NCBI GenBank assembly: GCA_050291935.1
Contig: JBNKKR010000001.1
Location: forward strand, 1 to 64,000
Direction: 5' to 3'
DNA: 64,000 nucleotides
Origin: Desulfocapsa sp050291935
Lineage (GTDB): Bacteria > Desulfobacterota > Desulfobulbia > Desulfobulbales > Desulfocapsaceae
Below are positions 51,364-59,259 of the stretch, in pieces. The stretch's first letter is position 1. Every line of letters starts with the position of its first letter. Under the pieces are notes generated by a model, which searched no databases, had not been told where the DNA came from, and saw only the letters and a list, made by a program, of their open reading frames with translations. Both the position numbers and the translations under genes were made by a program.

Positions 51364-51750
51364 ATGAATATCGAAGCCATTGATCATATTGTATTGACGG
51401 TTAAAAACGTGGAAACAACCTGCGCATTTTACACAAGGGTTCTTGGCATGAGAGTCGTAACATTTGGTTCCAACAGAAAGGCTCTTGTATTTGGTGCGCA
51501 GAAGATTAACCTGCATCAGCATACACAAGAATTTGAACCAAAAGCAGATAAACCTACGCCGGGATCTGCGGATCTCTGTTTTGTTACAAGAGTGCCGATG
51601 AAACAGGTATGTGAGCATTTTCGTGTGGAAGGTATTGATATTCTAGAAGGTCCGGTGCGACGTAGCGGCGCAGTGGGACCAATCGAATCGGTCTATTTTC
51701 GAGATCCCGATGAAAATCTTATCGAAGTCTCAAACTATCTTGATCAATAA
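51364..51750 (+). CDS. VOC-family (glyoxalase/bleomycin-resistance-like) protein
   Basis: A 128-residue metalloenzyme-fold protein with two beta-alpha-beta-beta-beta modules. 'IEAIDHIVLTVKNVETTCAFYTRVLGM' (metal-binding His in D-H-I-V), 'KINLHQH' (second His), 'DLCFVT' and 'ESVYFRDPDENLIEVSNYL' (metal-binding Glu) are all present. The pattern is typical of the small VOC subfamily often labelled as virulence-associated or biphenyl-diol dioxygenase-like; the substrate is unknown. I chose the ATG at 51364; a GTG three codons upstream is possible. It is convergent with tatC. Confidence 0.85.
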   Translation: MNIEAIDHIVLTVKNVETTCAFYTRVLGMRVVTFGSNRKALVFGAQKINLHQHTQEFEPKADKPTPGSADLCFVTRVPMKQVCEHFRVEGIDILEGPVRRSGAVGPIESVYFRDPDENLIEVSNYLDQ

Positions 51751-51758
51751 AGAACTTT

Positions 51759-52502
51759 TTAGTCGGTTGAGGCAGAGCCTTTTTTGCCGAAAATTGATGT
51801 AAGTAAGATTCCGGCTTCATATAAAAAAAAGAGGGGAATGGCAAGTAATGCTGTGGCCATAAAATCACCAGCCGTGAGCAAAAAGGCTGCCACTACAATA
51901 GCTGTGTAAAAATAGAGCCGTTTACTGCGAAAATAGGTTGCCTGGACAAAGCCTGCCTTACCGGCCATGACCATCAAAAATGGGATTTCAAAGGAGAGGC
52001 CAAAGGCGAGGACAGTGCGGGCAACAAAGGTGAGGTATTTGCCAAATTTGGGGAGTGGCTCCAAAGATTCGCTTGCATAACTCATAAAATAGAGAAGCAT
52101 CCGTGGAAGCACACCAAAAAGAGCGAAAAGCGCGCCTGAACCAAAAAGCAAGGTAGCCCAGAAGACCACAGTCAAGGCAAATCGTTTTTCTGTTTTCCTC
52201 AGTCCTGGAGCAATAAACATCCACAGTTGAAAAAGGGTATAAGGAAAACTGACTATCAGTCCAACCAACAAGGAAAGTTTGAGGTAGGATAAAAATGCCT
52301 CTGGAAGGTTGGTGTAAACCAACTGTTTAAGATAAGGGCTTGCAGAAAAGAGAGGTGCCAGAAAGAGGGGAACAATGTCCTCTGAGAAGTAATAGGCAAT
52401 TCCGGTACAGAGTGCAACTGCCAAAAAAATGCGAATAAGCCGCTGCCGCAGTTCCTCGTGATGCGGTCTAAACTGTTCAAGGCTTCTGGTGATTACAGAC
52501 AC
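51759..52502 (-). CDS. tatC: Twin-arginine translocase subunit TatC
   Basis: A 247-residue integral membrane protein with six predicted helices. The N-terminal 'FRPHHEELRQRLIRIF' (the H-x-x-E-L-R-x-R-L motif) and 'FIAPGLRKTEKRF' in the first cytoplasmic loop, which bind twin-arginine signals, are intact, as is 'FEIPFLMVMAGKAGFV'. It forms the signal-peptide receptor of the Tat pathway with TatB. Its start shares one base with the tatB stop. tatA is not adjacent. Tat transport of folded redox enzymes fits an anaerobic respiratory lifestyle. Confidence 0.95.
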   Translation of the reverse strand: MSVITRSLEQFRPHHEELRQRLIRIFLAVALCTGIAYYFSEDIVPLFLAPLFSASPYLKQLVYTNLPEAFLSYLKLSLLVGLIVSFPYTLFQLWMFIAPGLRKTEKRFALTVVFWATLLFGSGALFALFGVLPRMLLYFMSYASESLEPLPKFGKYLTFVARTVLAFGLSFEIPFLMVMAGKAGFVQATYFRSKRLYFYTAIVVAAFLLTAGDFMATALLAIPLFFLYEAGILLTSIFGKKGSASTD

Positions 52503-52879
52503 TAGCCCTTTTGCTCCGATTCCTGCGTTGCAGCTGGGGTACTAGCTTCTTCATCACCTTCAGTGGGAGCGATTTCTTCCGTTACATCGATTATTTCGGC
52601 ACCATCGTCACTTCGTTTTGGATCGTGCCAGCTTTCTTCCTCAAGATCGCGTAAAACATCTTCTTTGAGTTTGTTTGCCGCATCTTCAAGTTCCGGTTTG
52701 ATTTCATTGAAGGGGTTTCCCTGTTCGTTGAGGCTCTCTTTGAGGGTGTTTGCAGTTTTTTTGAGTTCCAAAATGCCTTTGGCCACAGAACGAGCAAGGT
52801 CCGGTAGTTTATCGGGTCCCACCACGATTAAGGCGAGCGCCATGATAAGAATAAATTCTGGTAGTCCAATGCCAAACAT
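52502..52879 (-). CDS. tatB: Twin-arginine translocase subunit TatB
   Basis: A 125-residue Tat subunit. The N-terminal helix 'MFGIGLPEFILIMALALIVVGPDKLP' with Glu8 and the G-P hinge (shown as label) fits TatB, and a longer amphipathic region follows ('LARSVAKGILELKKTANTL'). The acidic C-terminal tail (about 60-125) is longer than in TatA. It pairs with TatC in signal recognition. The ATG at 52879 is preceded by GAGGA. The 332-base gap upstream is shared with purA on the other strand. Confidence 0.9.
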   Translation of the reverse strand: MFGIGLPEFILIMALALIVVGPDKLPDLARSVAKGILELKKTANTLKESLNEQGNPFNEIKPELEDAANKLKEDVLRDLEEESWHDPKRSDDGAEIIDVTEEIAPTEGDEEASTPAATQESEQKG

Positions 52880-53211
52880 GCAAAAAAATCCTCACCGTTA
52901 CTTAAAAAAGAAATTACCAACTGATCCCAATAATTGCCCCAGCAAATGTAAGGTATTTACCAGAAGGTGTAAAGTGATTTTGCTTTTGTCAAATGGAGAT
53001 AGATACAATGCCATTATTTGCGTTTTCCATTGTAAACAGGTTTTGCTAATAAAAAAAGATAGCTGTATTGGTTTTGTAATATCATCCTGCAATAGATTGA
53101 CTTTCGTGGTAGGGCTGACTATATTGATGCGGTTCTTGGAATTAAAGGTGCAGGTGTGCCCGTTGAAGGTGTAGGGTGCGTTAACAGCAGTTGTGAAACA
53201 GGAGACAGGAA
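52880..53211. other. Divergent gap between tatB and purA
   Basis: 332 bases without a gene. It contains the purA promoter (53097-53125) and an 87-base purA leader. I see no second clear promoter for tatB-tatC and no structured RNA. Confidence 0.6.
53097..53125 (+). promoter_or_regulatory. Sigma-70 promoter of purA
   Basis: TTGACT (53097-53102) and TATATT (53120-53125) with a 17-base spacer, 86 bases ahead of the purA ATG. Good match to the housekeeping consensus and correct orientation. Confidence 0.7.
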
Positions 53212-54516
53212 ATGTCCAGTGTAGTAGTTGTTGGAACACAGTGGGGAGACGAGGGGAAAGGGAAGATTGTTGATCTTCTTACCCGTTATGCTGATTGTAT
53301 CGTTCGCTTTCAGGGTGGAAACAATGCCGGCCATACCTTGGTTGTCGATGGGAAAAAATTTGTCTTCCACATCATTCCTTCCGGTATCCTTTATGAAGAG
53401 AAAAAATGTTTTATTGGCAACGGGGTGATTATTGATCCCGGTGTGTTGATAGGTGAGATGGAGGAGCTTGAAGAAAAAGGATTGCTGGTGACTCCCAAAC
53501 GTTTGATGATCAGTGAAAATGCCCATCTTATTATGCCCTATCATCAAAGCATGGATCTGGCAAAGGAAGATTCCCTGGAGAAAGGGAAAAAGATCGGTAC
53601 CACTGGTCGGGGGATTGGACCATGTTATATGGATAAGGTCGGACGGGTGGGGATTAAAGCCGGCGATTTGTTGGATGACACCCTTTTTCGCGAGAAGCTT
53701 CAGGCCAATATCGAAGAAAAAAATTTCATGTTGACCACCAAATATGACAGTGTACCTGTTTCCTTTGATACTATTTATGCCGATTTTCAAAAGTATGCGG
53801 AAAAATTGATTCCCTTTATTGACAATGTCTCTTTAGAGCTGGATGTTGCACGAAAGGCCGGGAGTAATATCCTCTTTGAGGGAGCGCAAGGGACACAACT
53901 TGATATCGACCACGGCACCTATCCTTTTGTTACCTCTTCAAATACCATTGCCGGAAATGCCTGCAATGGGTCTGGTTTTGGCCCTGCTCATATTGATTCT
54001 GTGGTTGGAATCCTAAAAGCCTATACCACCCGGGTTGGTGAAGGTCCTTTTCCAACGGAACTGTTTGATGCCACAGGTGATGAGTTGCAGCGAATAGGTG
54101 GAGAGTTTGGAGCCACAACAGGCAGAACCAGAAGATGTGGGTGGCTTGATGGGGTGGTTGCCTCGGATGCCGCGCGGCTCAATGGTCTTACAGGACTTGC
54201 CATAACAAAGTTGGATGTTTTAAGTGGCCAGCCGACCATTAAGATGGCTAACAGTTATGAGCTTGACGGGAAAATTGTTAACGCCATGCCTTCAAATATT
54301 AATCAGGCTGCACGGGTGAAACCGGTGTATGAGGAAATGGAAGGATGGAGTGAAGATATTACCGGTGTTCGTGAGTATGAGGATTTACCGGTGGCAGCCA
54401 AGGATTATATCAAACGCATTGAAGATTTTACCGGGGTTGAACCGGTTATCGTCTCGGTGGGCCCTGATCGTGATGAGACGATGCTACTGAAAAACCCCTT
54501 TGACAAAAAAGGTTGA
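53212..54516 (+). CDS. purA: Adenylosuccinate synthetase
   Basis: A 434-residue enzyme that couples GTP hydrolysis to adding aspartate to IMP in AMP biosynthesis. The N-terminal P-loop-like 'GTQWGDEGKGKIVDLL', 'RFQGGNNAGHTLVVDGKKF', 'TTGRGIGPCYMDKVGR', 'LFEGAQGTQLDIDHGTYPFVTSSN' and the C-terminal 'SVGPDRDETM' are all intact. GGAGACAGGAA precedes the ATG. It has its own promoter and is separated from rpoZ by about 100 bases. Nothing unusual is seen. Confidence 0.97.
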   Translation: MSSVVVVGTQWGDEGKGKIVDLLTRYADCIVRFQGGNNAGHTLVVDGKKFVFHIIPSGILYEEKKCFIGNGVIIDPGVLIGEMEELEEKGLLVTPKRLMISENAHLIMPYHQSMDLAKEDSLEKGKKIGTTGRGIGPCYMDKVGRVGIKAGDLLDDTLFREKLQANIEEKNFMLTTKYDSVPVSFDTIYADFQKYAEKLIPFIDNVSLELDVARKAGSNILFEGAQGTQLDIDHGTYPFVTSSNTIAGNACNGSGFGPAHIDSVVGILKAYTTRVGEGPFPTELFDATGDELQRIGGEFGATTGRTRRCGWLDGVVASDAARLNGLTGLAITKLDVLSGQPTIKMANSYELDGKIVNAMPSNINQAARVKPVYEEMEGWSEDITGVREYEDLPVAAKDYIKRIEDFTGVEPVIVSVGPDRDETMLLKNPFDKKG

Positions 54517-54618
54517 TTGAGCTGCTTGTCTGCTTATACATAACTTTTTCTTTGAAAAAATGGGTCAAAATTTCGTAGGCTATAATTTACAACTATACAT
54601 ATACTTTGAGGTTTATTG

Positions 54619-54882
54619 ATGGCAAGAATTACCGTTGAAGATTGTCTGGAAGCCATAGGTGAGAATAGACGTTTTGATTTGGTGCATCTCACTGTGGAGC
54701 GGATTCGGCAACATCGGCATGGTGAACCCTATCTTACGGATGGGAAGAATAAGGAAGTGGTTATGACCCTTCGTGAGGTGGCTGATGAAAAAGTGACGTT
54801 TGAGAATGTTGCCAACCTGCCCAATGCTGAAGAAGAAGCATTGGCAAAGCAGGAAGAAAGGGACGAAAAGGCAATCGCATAA
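54619..54882 (+). CDS. rpoZ: RNA polymerase omega subunit
   Basis: An 87-residue omega subunit, which promotes RNA polymerase assembly and part of the ppGpp response. 'MARITVEDCLEAIGENRRFDLVHLTVERIRQ' carries the conserved 'N-R-F-x-L-V' core (here R-R-F-D-L-V). I chose the ATG at 54619 preceded by GAGGT; a TTG one codon earlier is possible. The ppGpp-binding N-terminal 'M-A-R-I-T' is kept. A TATAAT at 54581-54586 could be its -10, but no -35 is well placed. DksA, which works with ppGpp, is encoded 2 kb downstream. Confidence 0.93.
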   Translation: MARITVEDCLEAIGENRRFDLVHLTVERIRQHRHGEPYLTDGKNKEVVMTLREVADEKVTFENVANLPNAEEEALAKQEERDEKAIA

Positions 54883-54886
54883 GGCC

Positions 54887-55019
54887 ACCTTTAAAAATGG
54901 CTATTTGGCCCGATTTCTTCGTCGTTACGAAAATAAAACTGCTCACATACGGTTACTATGCTGCGCCTTTTATTTTCTATACTCCTCGAACTCGAACCAA
55001 CTATCTAATTTTTAAAGGT
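54887..55019. repeat. 133-bp symmetric element between rpoZ and dnaJ
   Basis: Three nested arm pairs share one centre (about 54953): ACCTTTAAAAAT (54887-54898) with ATTTTTAAAGGT (55008-55019), GAAAATAAAA (54929-54938) with TTTTATTTTC (54968-54977), and CATA (54946-54949) with TATG (54957-54960). The arms between these blocks have equal lengths. The whole fills most of the 164-base rpoZ-dnaJ gap. It could be a miniature inverted-repeat element or a structured RNA. No gene is supported here. Confidence 0.65.
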
Positions 55020-55046
55020 ACCCATAAGTTTAGTTTTAAGTAAAAA

Positions 55047-56168
55047 ATGCAGACATGTTATTACGAGGTGCTGTCAGTCGATAGATCGGCGGATGGCTCC
55101 ACCATTAAGAAGGCGTATCGCAAGCTCGCCATGAAGTATCATCCTGACCGAAATCCGGATGATAAAGAGGCGGAATCCAGATTTAAAGAGTGCACAGAAG
55201 CCTATGAAGTCTTAAGTGATGAAAAGAAGAGGCAGATTTACGATACCTATGGTCATGAAGGGCTGAAGAACAGTGGGTATCAGGGGCCTGGAAATTTCGA
55301 GGATATGTTTTCAGGACTTGGTGATCTGTTTGGTGATCTGTTTGGTGGAGGCAGAAGTCGTCAGCGGCGCGGAGGACCTCAACCGGGAAATGATCTTCGC
55401 TATGACATAGAAATTGATTTTATGGAGGCCGTTCACGGTATTTCCAAAGAAGTAGAGATCAGCCGGCGTGATACCTGCTGGACCTGTGAAGGTTCCGGTT
55501 GCAGGCCAGGGCATAAGCGTACCACTTGCCCAAGCTGTCATGGCCGTGGTCAGGTGATTCGTTCCCAAGGTTTTTTTCAGGTTTCTTCCACATGTCCCCA
55601 GTGTCATGGTGAAGGGGAAATCGTCACTGAGCCGTGTAACGACTGTAATGGTCAAGGGTTGGTGGAAAAGAAGAAGAAGGTGTCTTTGAAAATCCCTGCC
55701 GGTGTCGATACCGGCGCGCAGATGCGCTTACGCGGGCAAGGAGAAGGTGGTCGCCGCGGTGGACAGGCTGGAGATCTTTATGTTGTAATCCATGTGCGGG
55801 AACATGAATTTTTTCAGCGGGACAGGCAGACCATTTTCTGTGAGTTTCCCATTTCAATGGTCCAGGCGGCACTTGGTTGTAAGGTCGATGTACCTACAAT
55901 TCATGGGAAAAAGAAGTTAAGCATCCCAGCCGGAAGTCAGTCTGGTGCCCGTTTTACTTTGAAAAAAGAAGGGGTCCCAAGTCTTCGTGGCGGTGTGAAT
56001 GGCGATATGCTTGTCCAGCTTCAGGTGAAGACACCTACTAACTTGTGTGCTGAGCAGAAAAAGCTCCTGGAGAATTTTGACGAATTGTGCGAGAAACATG
56101 GGCAGAATGAAGAACAGGAGGGCTTTTTCTCAAAACTTTTTCATGAAGTAGTAGGGAAAAAGGAATGA
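55047..56168 (+). CDS. dnaJ: DnaJ-type molecular chaperone
   Basis: A 373-residue class I J-protein. The J domain (1-70) has 'YRKLAMKYHPDRNPDD' with H-P-D. A Gly/Phe region (about 75-115), four zinc-finger repeats (C-W-T-C-E-G-S-G, C-P-S-C-H-G-R-G, C-P-Q-C-H-G-E-G, C-N-D-C-N-G-Q-G) and the C-terminal client-binding domain follow. It stimulates DnaK. No dnaK or grpE is nearby. The ATG at 55047 has a weak ribosome-binding site and follows the symmetric element. The stop overlaps moaC (ATGA). Confidence 0.93.
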   Translation: MQTCYYEVLSVDRSADGSTIKKAYRKLAMKYHPDRNPDDKEAESRFKECTEAYEVLSDEKKRQIYDTYGHEGLKNSGYQGPGNFEDMFSGLGDLFGDLFGGGRSRQRRGGPQPGNDLRYDIEIDFMEAVHGISKEVEISRRDTCWTCEGSGCRPGHKRTTCPSCHGRGQVIRSQGFFQVSSTCPQCHGEGEIVTEPCNDCNGQGLVEKKKKVSLKIPAGVDTGAQMRLRGQGEGGRRGGQAGDLYVVIHVREHEFFQRDRQTIFCEFPISMVQAALGCKVDVPTIHGKKKLSIPAGSQSGARFTLKKEGVPSLRGGVNGDMLVQLQVKTPTNLCAEQKKLLENFDELCEKHGQNEEQEGFFSKLFHEVVGKKE

Positions 56169-56653
56169 CTGAGGAACAGGGCTTTACCCATTTTGATGCT
56201 GACGGCAACGCTGTAATGGTCGATGTCAGTAAAAAGCAGGAAACGGAGCGTGTGGCCACTGCTTCTGGCTGTATTACATTGTCGCCTGAGGCCTATGTTC
56301 TTGTGAAAAACGGTTCCATGGCCAAGGGAGATGTGCTGGGTGTTGCCCGGGTGGCTGGAATTATGGCTGCAAAAAAGGTCGATAGTCTGATACCCCTTTG
56401 CCATCCCCTTGCGATTACAAAGGTGAATATAGAGTTTGAGTATCTTGATGATGCAAACCAAATACGGATTGAGGCTGTGGTTGGGATTTGCGGAAAGACC
56501 GGTGTGGAGATGGAGGCCTTAACGGCTGTATCCATTACTGCGCTGACCATTTATGATATGTGTAAGGCCGTTGATAAGTCTATGACTATCAGCGATATTT
56601 GTTTGGAAAAGAAAACGGGCGGGAAGAGCGGAACCTATCAGCGATTGCTGTAG
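56165..56653 (+). CDS. moaC: Cyclic pyranopterin monophosphate synthase MoaC
   Basis: A 162-residue enzyme of molybdenum-cofactor synthesis that turns the MoaA product into cyclic pyranopterin monophosphate. 'VATASGCITLSPEAY', 'GVARVAGIMAAKKVDSLIPLCHPL', 'GKTGVEMEALTAVSITALTIYDMCKAVDK' and 'LEKKTGGKSGTY' include the catalytic Lys and the His/Asp substrate-site residues of the family. It overlaps dnaJ by 4 bases. No moaA is nearby. Mo- or W-dependent oxidoreductases, often Tat-exported, are expected elsewhere in the genome. Confidence 0.95.
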   Translation: MTEEQGFTHFDADGNAVMVDVSKKQETERVATASGCITLSPEAYVLVKNGSMAKGDVLGVARVAGIMAAKKVDSLIPLCHPLAITKVNIEFEYLDDANQIRIEAVVGICGKTGVEMEALTAVSITALTIYDMCKAVDKSMTISDICLEKKTGGKSGTYQRLL

Positions 56654-56699
56654 ATTTTTTTCATCTGCGCCGTTGTCGTTATACAAATGAGGCATTGCA

Positions 56700-57062
56700 A
56701 TGGAACAGGAAGTACTCGATAATTTCACTAAGATATTGGAAGAAAAACGTGATACCATATTACGGGATGCGGAACGTACTCTGGCGGAATTGAACGAACA
56801 GGGGGGGAATATCCCGGATCCCAATGACCGTGCAAGTGCCGAATCGGGAAGAAGCTTTGAATTACGCATTAGGCAGCGTGAACGGAAACTGCTTGCCAAG
56901 ATCGAGAGCGCACTGCAACGGATTGCCGATGGCGAGTTTGGCGAGTGTGAGAGTTGCGGGGAGATTATCGGACTGAAACGTTTGGAGGCACGTCCCGTAA
57001 CAACCTTGTGTATTGAATGTAAAACAGCGCAAGAGTCCAAGGAAAAAGCGCAAGGAAAATAA
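56700..57062 (+). CDS. dksA: DksA-type RNA polymerase-binding zinc-finger protein
   Basis: A 120-residue DksA/TraR protein that enters the RNA polymerase secondary channel and works with ppGpp. The coiled-coil tip carries the required D-x-x-D-x-A motif (D40, D43, A45 in 'DPNDRAS'), and the zinc finger is C83-x2-C86-x17-C104-x2-C107. It is shorter than the 151-residue E. coli DksA but has all functional residues. It lies 5 bases before galT and is probably co-transcribed with galT and the following genes. Confidence 0.92.
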   Translation: MEQEVLDNFTKILEEKRDTILRDAERTLAELNEQGGNIPDPNDRASAESGRSFELRIRQRERKLLAKIESALQRIADGEFGECESCGEIIGLKRLEARPVTTLCIECKTAQESKEKAQGK

Positions 57063-57067
57063 GATCC

Positions 57068-58075
57068 ATGCCGGAACTAAGAAAAGATCCCGTCCTTGGC
57101 CGGTGGATTATCATTGCCCAGGAGAGAGGAAAACGACCGACCGACTTTGTCATCGATAAAACACCGACCAATGGCGGGTTTTGTCCCCTTTGTCCCGGCA
57201 ATGAAAACACGACGCCCAATGAAGTACTTGTCTATGGTCGTGAAAATAATATTCCCAATTCTCCTGGCTGGAAGGTTCGTGTTGTCCCCAATAAGTATCC
57301 CGCATTGGTCATTGAAGGGGACATTAATCGTGAGGGTGAGGGGCTATATGACAAGATGAATGGTATTGGGGCCCATGAGGTATTTATTGAGAGTCCCAAC
57401 CATGATGACGCCTTTGCCGAACTTCCAAAAGAGCATATGGTCTTAGTCTTTCAGGCTTTTCAACACCGTATTCGTGATCTTGAATACGATAACCGTTTTC
57501 GCTATGTGCTTATTTTTAAGAATTTTGGGAAGGCTGCAGGCGCATCCCTTGAACATTCCCATTCGCAACTCGTTGCTCTGCCTGTATTGCCACGTAAGAT
57601 TGAATCCGAATTAATGGGTGCGCTTACCTACTATAAGTACAAAGAACGTTGTATTTTTTGTGATATTATTCATCAAGAATTGCAACAAGATATACGAGTG
57701 GTGTGCAAAAATAATTATTTTATTACCATAACTCCTTTTGCACCTCGGACACCTTTTGAGATGTGGATTTTGCCCATTAAGCACTCTTCAGCCTACCACG
57801 AACAGAGTTATGATGAATTACTTGCTCTTTCTGAGATTTTTTCCGAAAGTCTCTGTCGTCTTGATGGGTGCATACCCAACGTCCCCTATAATTTTGTATT
57901 ACATACCCAGCCGTTACGCAGTGAACATTTACCGCATTATCACTGGCATTTTGAGATAGTGCCTAAGCTGACCTCCATTGCCGGGTTTGAGTGGGGATCT
58001 GGCTTTTACATTAATCCCATGCCGCCTGAAAAAGCAGCCAAGTATCTACGCGAATCTCTCGAACGAATAGCATAA
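57068..58075 (+). CDS. galT: Galactose-1-phosphate uridylyltransferase family protein
   Basis: A 335-residue HIT-superfamily enzyme. 'FCPLCPGNENTTP' has the zinc-binding C-x2-C, 'EVFIESPNHDD' follows, and the active site is 'EHSHSQLVALPVLP' (H-x-H-x-Q nucleophile). The second half ends in 'HYHWHFEIVPKL'. Enzymes of this type move UMP between glucose and galactose phosphates, although some members prefer ADP-sugars, so specificity is open. No other Leloir gene is nearby. It is translated right after dksA. Confidence 0.88.
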   Translation: MPELRKDPVLGRWIIIAQERGKRPTDFVIDKTPTNGGFCPLCPGNENTTPNEVLVYGRENNIPNSPGWKVRVVPNKYPALVIEGDINREGEGLYDKMNGIGAHEVFIESPNHDDAFAELPKEHMVLVFQAFQHRIRDLEYDNRFRYVLIFKNFGKAAGASLEHSHSQLVALPVLPRKIESELMGALTYYKYKERCIFCDIIHQELQQDIRVVCKNNYFITITPFAPRTPFEMWILPIKHSSAYHEQSYDELLALSEIFSESLCRLDGCIPNVPYNFVLHTQPLRSEHLPHYHWHFEIVPKLTSIAGFEWGSGFYINPMPPEKAAKYLRESLERIA

Positions 58076-58086
58076 AGGAGACTCCC

Positions 58087-58437
58087 ATGAAAAAAATCTT
58101 ACTCGTTGATGATGAAGAAGGCATTCAGATGCTCTATCGGGAAGAGCTGCAGGATGAGGGCTACGAGGTTATTTCCGCGTATACCGGTGAGGAAGGACTT
58201 GAGAAGATGAAAACAGACCCGCCGGATCTTGTGATTCTTGATATTCAGATGCCTGGAATGAATGGTATTGAGACCTTGCGCCAGATGAAAATGATCAATC
58301 CCAGTTTGCCTGTTATATTAAGTTCAGCGTACACCGAATATAAGCAGGATTTGGGGGCGTGGGCATCGGATGCTTACGTGGTAAAATCTTCCAATATTAA
58401 TGATCTTAAAGAAGCTGTTCAAAAGCATCTCCCTTAG
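58087..58437 (+). CDS. Single-domain response regulator
   Basis: A 116-residue CheY-like receiver without an output domain. Acidic pocket 'ILLVDDEEGIQ', phospho-acceptor Asp in 'DLVILDIQMPGMNG', Ser in 'VILSSAYTEYKQD' and Lys in 'YVVKSSNIND' are present. It starts 11 bases after galT with AAGGAG ahead. No kinase is adjacent. It could be the receiver of any of the kinases in this genome. Its place in a string of metabolic genes gives no hint of the output. Confidence 0.9.
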   Translation: MKKILLVDDEEGIQMLYREELQDEGYEVISAYTGEEGLEKMKTDPPDLVILDIQMPGMNGIETLRQMKMINPSLPVILSSAYTEYKQDLGAWASDAYVVKSSNINDLKEAVQKHLP

Positions 58438-58458
58438 ACAAACTGCCGTAGCTCTTCC

Positions 58459-59184
58459 ATGAAGGATATTCAAAATCAGGAAGACCATCGCCGGATTAAT
58501 ATCAAGAAGGTGGGGGTGAAAACCATATCCTATCCCATCACCGTGCTTGATAAGGCACATTCCAGGCAAGATACAGTGGCTTCAGTGAATATGTATGTGA
58601 ACTTGCCCCATCATTTTAAGGGGACACATATGAGTCGCTTTGTGGAAATCCTTAACCGTTATCATGGCGCCATAGATATTGGAAGGTTTAACGATATTCT
58701 AGAAGAGATGAAAAAAAAGCTTGAGGCACAAGCGGCTCATATTGAGATGTCGTTCGCCTATTTTTTGTCTGTTCCTGAAGGGAAAAATGCTCTAAAGACA
58801 AGTCGTTATGAGTGCTGTATGCATGGTTCCCTTGAGCGGGCCAGTGCCCTTGAATTACGCGTTGAAGTGCCGGTTTGTATCCCCATTAGCCAAGAGAACA
58901 GCAGGGGATTGCCACGTTCTCTCGGGCACTGGGGGCGAGCGATAGCTGCTGTAACATTTAGAAATTTTATTTGGATTGAAGATTTAATCACCTTGATTGA
59001 GAGTGGTATTGAGGATGCTCAGGATTTGGCCTCTGGGCCTGGTGATATGCATTTGTCTGTTGAGTTTTTAAGCAGACAGATCGCAAAACGGATCGAAGCA
59101 GAAAAAGCGATTAAATCTTTTTCACTAAAGGTTGAAAATTTGGCAGAGGGATATACTACCTTTGCCGCCATTGAATCTGCTTGA
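58459..59184 (+). CDS. FolE2-like (GTP cyclohydrolase IB family) protein without metal ligands
   Basis: A 241-residue protein. The first half matches FolE2 well: 'MKDIQNQEDHRRINIKKVGVK' in two parts, 'ISYPITVLD', 'GTHMSRFVEILNRY' and 'AAHIEMSFAYF'. In canonical FolE2 the next region has 'LCPCSKEISDYGAHNQR', giving Cys and His metal ligands. Here the equally long stretch between P-V and F-I-W reads C-I-P-I-S-Q-E-N-S-R-G-L-P and on, with no Cys or His at those positions. The C-terminal 'ESIHNHNAF' His pair is replaced by 'AEGYTTFAA'. The middle acidic segment is also changed. It is therefore unlikely to open GTP the usual way. It lies upstream of glyS. Confidence 0.75.
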   Translation: MKDIQNQEDHRRINIKKVGVKTISYPITVLDKAHSRQDTVASVNMYVNLPHHFKGTHMSRFVEILNRYHGAIDIGRFNDILEEMKKKLEAQAAHIEMSFAYFLSVPEGKNALKTSRYECCMHGSLERASALELRVEVPVCIPISQENSRGLPRSLGHWGRAIAAVTFRNFIWIEDLITLIESGIEDAQDLASGPGDMHLSVEFLSRQIAKRIEAEKAIKSFSLKVENLAEGYTTFAAIESA

Positions 59185-59259
59185 GGCCACCCTGAGTACG
59201 CGACTGGCGCTAAAATGCAACTTTAGGTTGCGTTATTACTTACATAACAGAATAGAAAA

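Noticed and set aside
53119..53790. Open frame of over 200 codons antisense to purA
   Set aside because: It is the reverse shadow of purA and overlaps its promoter; the product has no recognisable domain.
54552..54586. TTGAAA ... TATAAT as rpoZ promoter
   Set aside because: The spacer is 23 bases, too long for a standard sigma-70 promoter; only the -10 is convincing.
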